Shown here: positions 5,408 through 7,176 of the stretch, piece by piece
Layout: the number at the start of each line of letters is the position of its first letter
Position numbering within the stretch: the first letter of the stretch is position 1
Assembly (NCBI GenBank): GCA_031263875.1
Contig: JAISEX010000247.1
Location: forward strand, 1 to 7,176
Length of the DNA stretch: 7,176 bases
Direction: 5' to 3'
Source: Eubacteriales Family XIII. Incertae Sedis bacterium
GTDB lineage: Bacteria; Bacillota; Clostridia; Peptostreptococcales; Anaerovoracaceae
Position numbers and translations under genes: made by a program
Notes under the pieces: model-generated
Told to the model about the DNA's origin: nothing
What the model saw: only the letters and a program-made list of their open reading frames with translations
Database searches by the model: none

Positions 5408-7176
5408 TCATCCGCCATCTCTTGGCGGGTAATACGTTTCCACATATCCCCTTGTTATTGTTTTCGCGACCGCGTCCAAAAACTTTCTTTCATCCGGCAC
5501 GGTGATTTCGTGCCGGGTATTATTACGCGTATTCCAAAGAACGCCTTTTTCAAGCCCCAGCGCGATAACGTAACACGCGCACTGCAAAAAATGTTCATGC
5601 GTCAATTCGGATACGAACTTCAACTCATAGACGATATCGTTCTTGACCACGTCCGTAAGCCCTAAAGCGGAAAACAGTATTTTACCGTTTTCGGTGTCCG
5701 AAAAACGTATCGAACACGGCGTTTGGACCGTTTCGTCACGGGTAAACAGCTCGCTGAGCCGGTCGATAATACGTTTTTTCTCGTTGCTGTTAACAAAAGG
5801 CGTATCAACTTGATTTCGGTAGCGGTTTTGCCTCGTTTCCAACGAGGTGAGAATCAAAATTTTATTATCAAGCGGCAGCTTCCTGTCCTTTTCAGAATAT
5901 AAAATATTCTTATCTTTCCTGTCCTTATTGATATCGAGCCACAGTTCAATATTCTTTTCGATATCATAGCCGCCGAAAAAGAGAGCTTCCTGATAAATGC
6001 CGATGCACGGCGACAAATCGATCAATTCATCCTGGTTTTTTATATTTATTTCGGAGAAATCTCCGGCCGCGGCAACGGGCGTCGTCTTCAAAAGCGCATA
6101 GCATTCTTCGATATCTTCTTTGTATTTAAAATCGAACATTTCGGATATCTCAACGTTCTCAAACCGCAGGTTGTCTTCATCTCTTGTCGATAATGTTTTT
6201 TCGGACAGCATTTTCTCGCCGCTGTTCACAAAAATAATTCTCGCCTTCCCGCGGCTCGCGGCGACGCAAAAAATATTGCGGAGTATCTCGTACGATTGCT
6301 GAGGCTTCGATATTCTGACCTGCCAATACGATTCCGTAAAATCAAAAACCACGCAAATTTTACGTTCTAATCCCTTGCTGCTGTCAAATGTCGTAAATAT
6401 GGCGGAAGTCGTCTTCGGTTTGATCGCGCCGCTGCCGTCTTTGTCCGAGATGCTCGCGTAGACCGTGCTTTTATTGAATTTCGCGGGATACTCCTGTTCC
6501 AATTGATTGAGGGCGTCCGACAAATCGCCCGTTCTCGCGCCCAGACAGAGAATGTCTTGCGGCTTCTGTTCCGATAAAAATCTGACGGCTTCATCAACCG
6601 GCATTTCCTCAACAACGCACGCGCCGTTAACGCCTAAAATGTTCTTGTTCCATACGCGGCCGAGTTTCGCGGCCAAATCCGCGGACAGCCGAAAACAGCG
6701 GGTAAACTCGAGTTCAATATGCTCCTGTAAAAAAGAATATATAAACGCGGGAACTTTCAGCGTCGTTTTGTCATATATTTTTTGCTCCATATCGCCGACC
6801 GCGATAATCTGCATTTCGGGATTCACCGATTTTATATACGATAACATTTCGGCAAGTTCTTGCTCGATATCCTGATATTCATCGATAATAAGAACGTCAA
6901 ATCGCTCGATTGCCGGTTTTTTATTGTTGAAATCCTGTATAAGCTCGGGTACCGCCGAGGTCATTCCCGCCTTTCTTAACGCGCTGGCCGCAAATCCGTG
7001 ATAATTGGTAACCGTCGCGTTGGATTTCTTTATTTTCGCCTGCGCGTCAATTTTCAAGAGCCGATTATAAGTGAGATAGAGAATCTTGCGGTCAGCCGGC
7101 AACGCGTTACAAAGATGCTGTATCGCCGTTGTTTTTCCGCTTCCGATGCACGCGTCGACAAGAATATTTTTACATT
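5408..7176 (-). CDS. UvrD-like SF1 helicase with probable C-terminal PD-(D/E)XK nuclease domain, N-terminus outside window
   Basis: The open frame runs to the window edge: the Walker A motif CIGSGKTTAIQHL lies upstream of any in-window start, so the gene is 5'-truncated by the window (588 visible residues, numbered from the edge). Superfamily 1 motifs appear in order: motif I IGSGKTT at 10-16, ILYLTYN at 31-37, NYHGF at 57-61, motif II DEYQD at 98-102, motif III GDMEQKIYD at 127-135, TRCFRLS at 158-164, motif V TFDSSKGLE at 262-270, motif VI VAASRGK at 304-310. After an unassigned middle part, Asp508, Glu517-Leu-Lys519 and Gln531-x3-Tyr535 match a PD-(D/E)XK nuclease core. Expected activity is ATP-driven 3'-5' translocation or unwinding coupled to DNA cleavage. 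AT-rich codon use differs from neighbours. Repair or phage defence is possible; no system name is justified. Confidence 0.85.
   Translation of the reverse strand, partial: CKNILVDACIGSGKTTAIQHLCNALPADRKILYLTYNRLLKIDAQAKIKKSNATVTNYHGFAASALRKAGMTSAVPELIQDFNNKKPAIERFDVLIIDEYQDIEQELAEMLSYIKSVNPEMQIIAVGDMEQKIYDKTTLKVPAFIYSFLQEHIELEFTRCFRLSADLAAKLGRVWNKNILGVNGACVVEEMPVDEAVRFLSEQKPQDILCLGARTGDLSDALNQLEQEYPAKFNKSTVYASISDKDGSGAIKPKTTSAIFTTFDSSKGLERKICVVFDFTESYWQVRISKPQQSYEILRNIFCVAASRGKARIIFVNSGEKMLSEKTLSTRDEDNLRFENVEISEMFDFKYKEDIEECYALLKTTPVAAAGDFSEINIKNQDELIDLSPCIGIYQEALFFGGYDIEKNIELWLDINKDRKDKNILYSEKDRKLPLDNKILILTSLETRQNRYRNQVDTPFVNSNEKKRIIDRLSELFTRDETVQTPCSIRFSDTENGKILFSALGLTDVVKNDIVYELKFVSELTHEHFLQCACYVIALGLEKGVLWNTRNNTRHEITVPDERKFLDAVAKTITRGYVETYYPPRDGG

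Noticed and set aside
5078..5445. Two overlapping minus-strand open frames after the helicase gene
   Set aside because: They span the terminator and the repeat hairpins, are arginine/glycine-rich and low in complexity, and lack a credible start site.

Overview
The window is a bacterial chromosome segment in which every convincing gene lies on the minus strand, so it reads from high to low coordinates. The gene orders infC-rpmI-rplT and radC-mreB-mreC, together with an NrdR-type repressor, strong Shine-Dalgarno sites and an attenuator-type infC leader, suggest a moderately GC-rich Bacillota (Clostridia-like) member. That assignment rests on gene order and protein style only and is tentative.

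Layout in transcription order. (1) 7176-5408: the 3' part of an accessory gene for a UvrD-like superfamily 1 helicase with a probable C-terminal PD-(D/E)XK nuclease domain. Parts of it are clearly more AT-rich than the housekeeping genes, and it is closed by an intrinsic terminator at 5344-5360. (2) 5343-4804: a gene-free stretch of about 540 bases with inverted repeats: two compact hairpins, an 81-83 bp element with 12-13 bp inverted ends, and REP-like relics. (3) 4803-2259: a housekeeping operon, infC-rpmI-rplT-nrdR-cmk, with junctions that overlap or are nearly touching except for a 44-base gap before rplT. It has an extended -10 promoter and a leader of about 180 nt containing an intrinsic terminator and a competing antiterminator helix. 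This is the architecture expected for feedback by ribosomal protein L20. infC appears to start at AUU, the rare codon linked to IF3 autoregulation. (4) 2281-1: a second unit, radC-mreB-mreC, whose likely extended -10 promoter is embedded in the 3' end of cmk and whose leader can fold. mreC is cut by the window edge.

The infC operon joins translation initiation (IF3), large-subunit assembly (L35, L20), control of deoxyribonucleotide synthesis (NrdR) and CMP/dCMP phosphorylation (Cmk). Attenuation in the infC leader could therefore reach nucleotide metabolism as well as ribosome components. The radC-mreB-mreC unit serves cell-shape and wall-elongation control, with RadC as its usual neighbour. 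The helicase-nuclease gene is the only accessory gene and the best candidate for genome defence or an unusual repair system, but its upstream partners lie outside the window.
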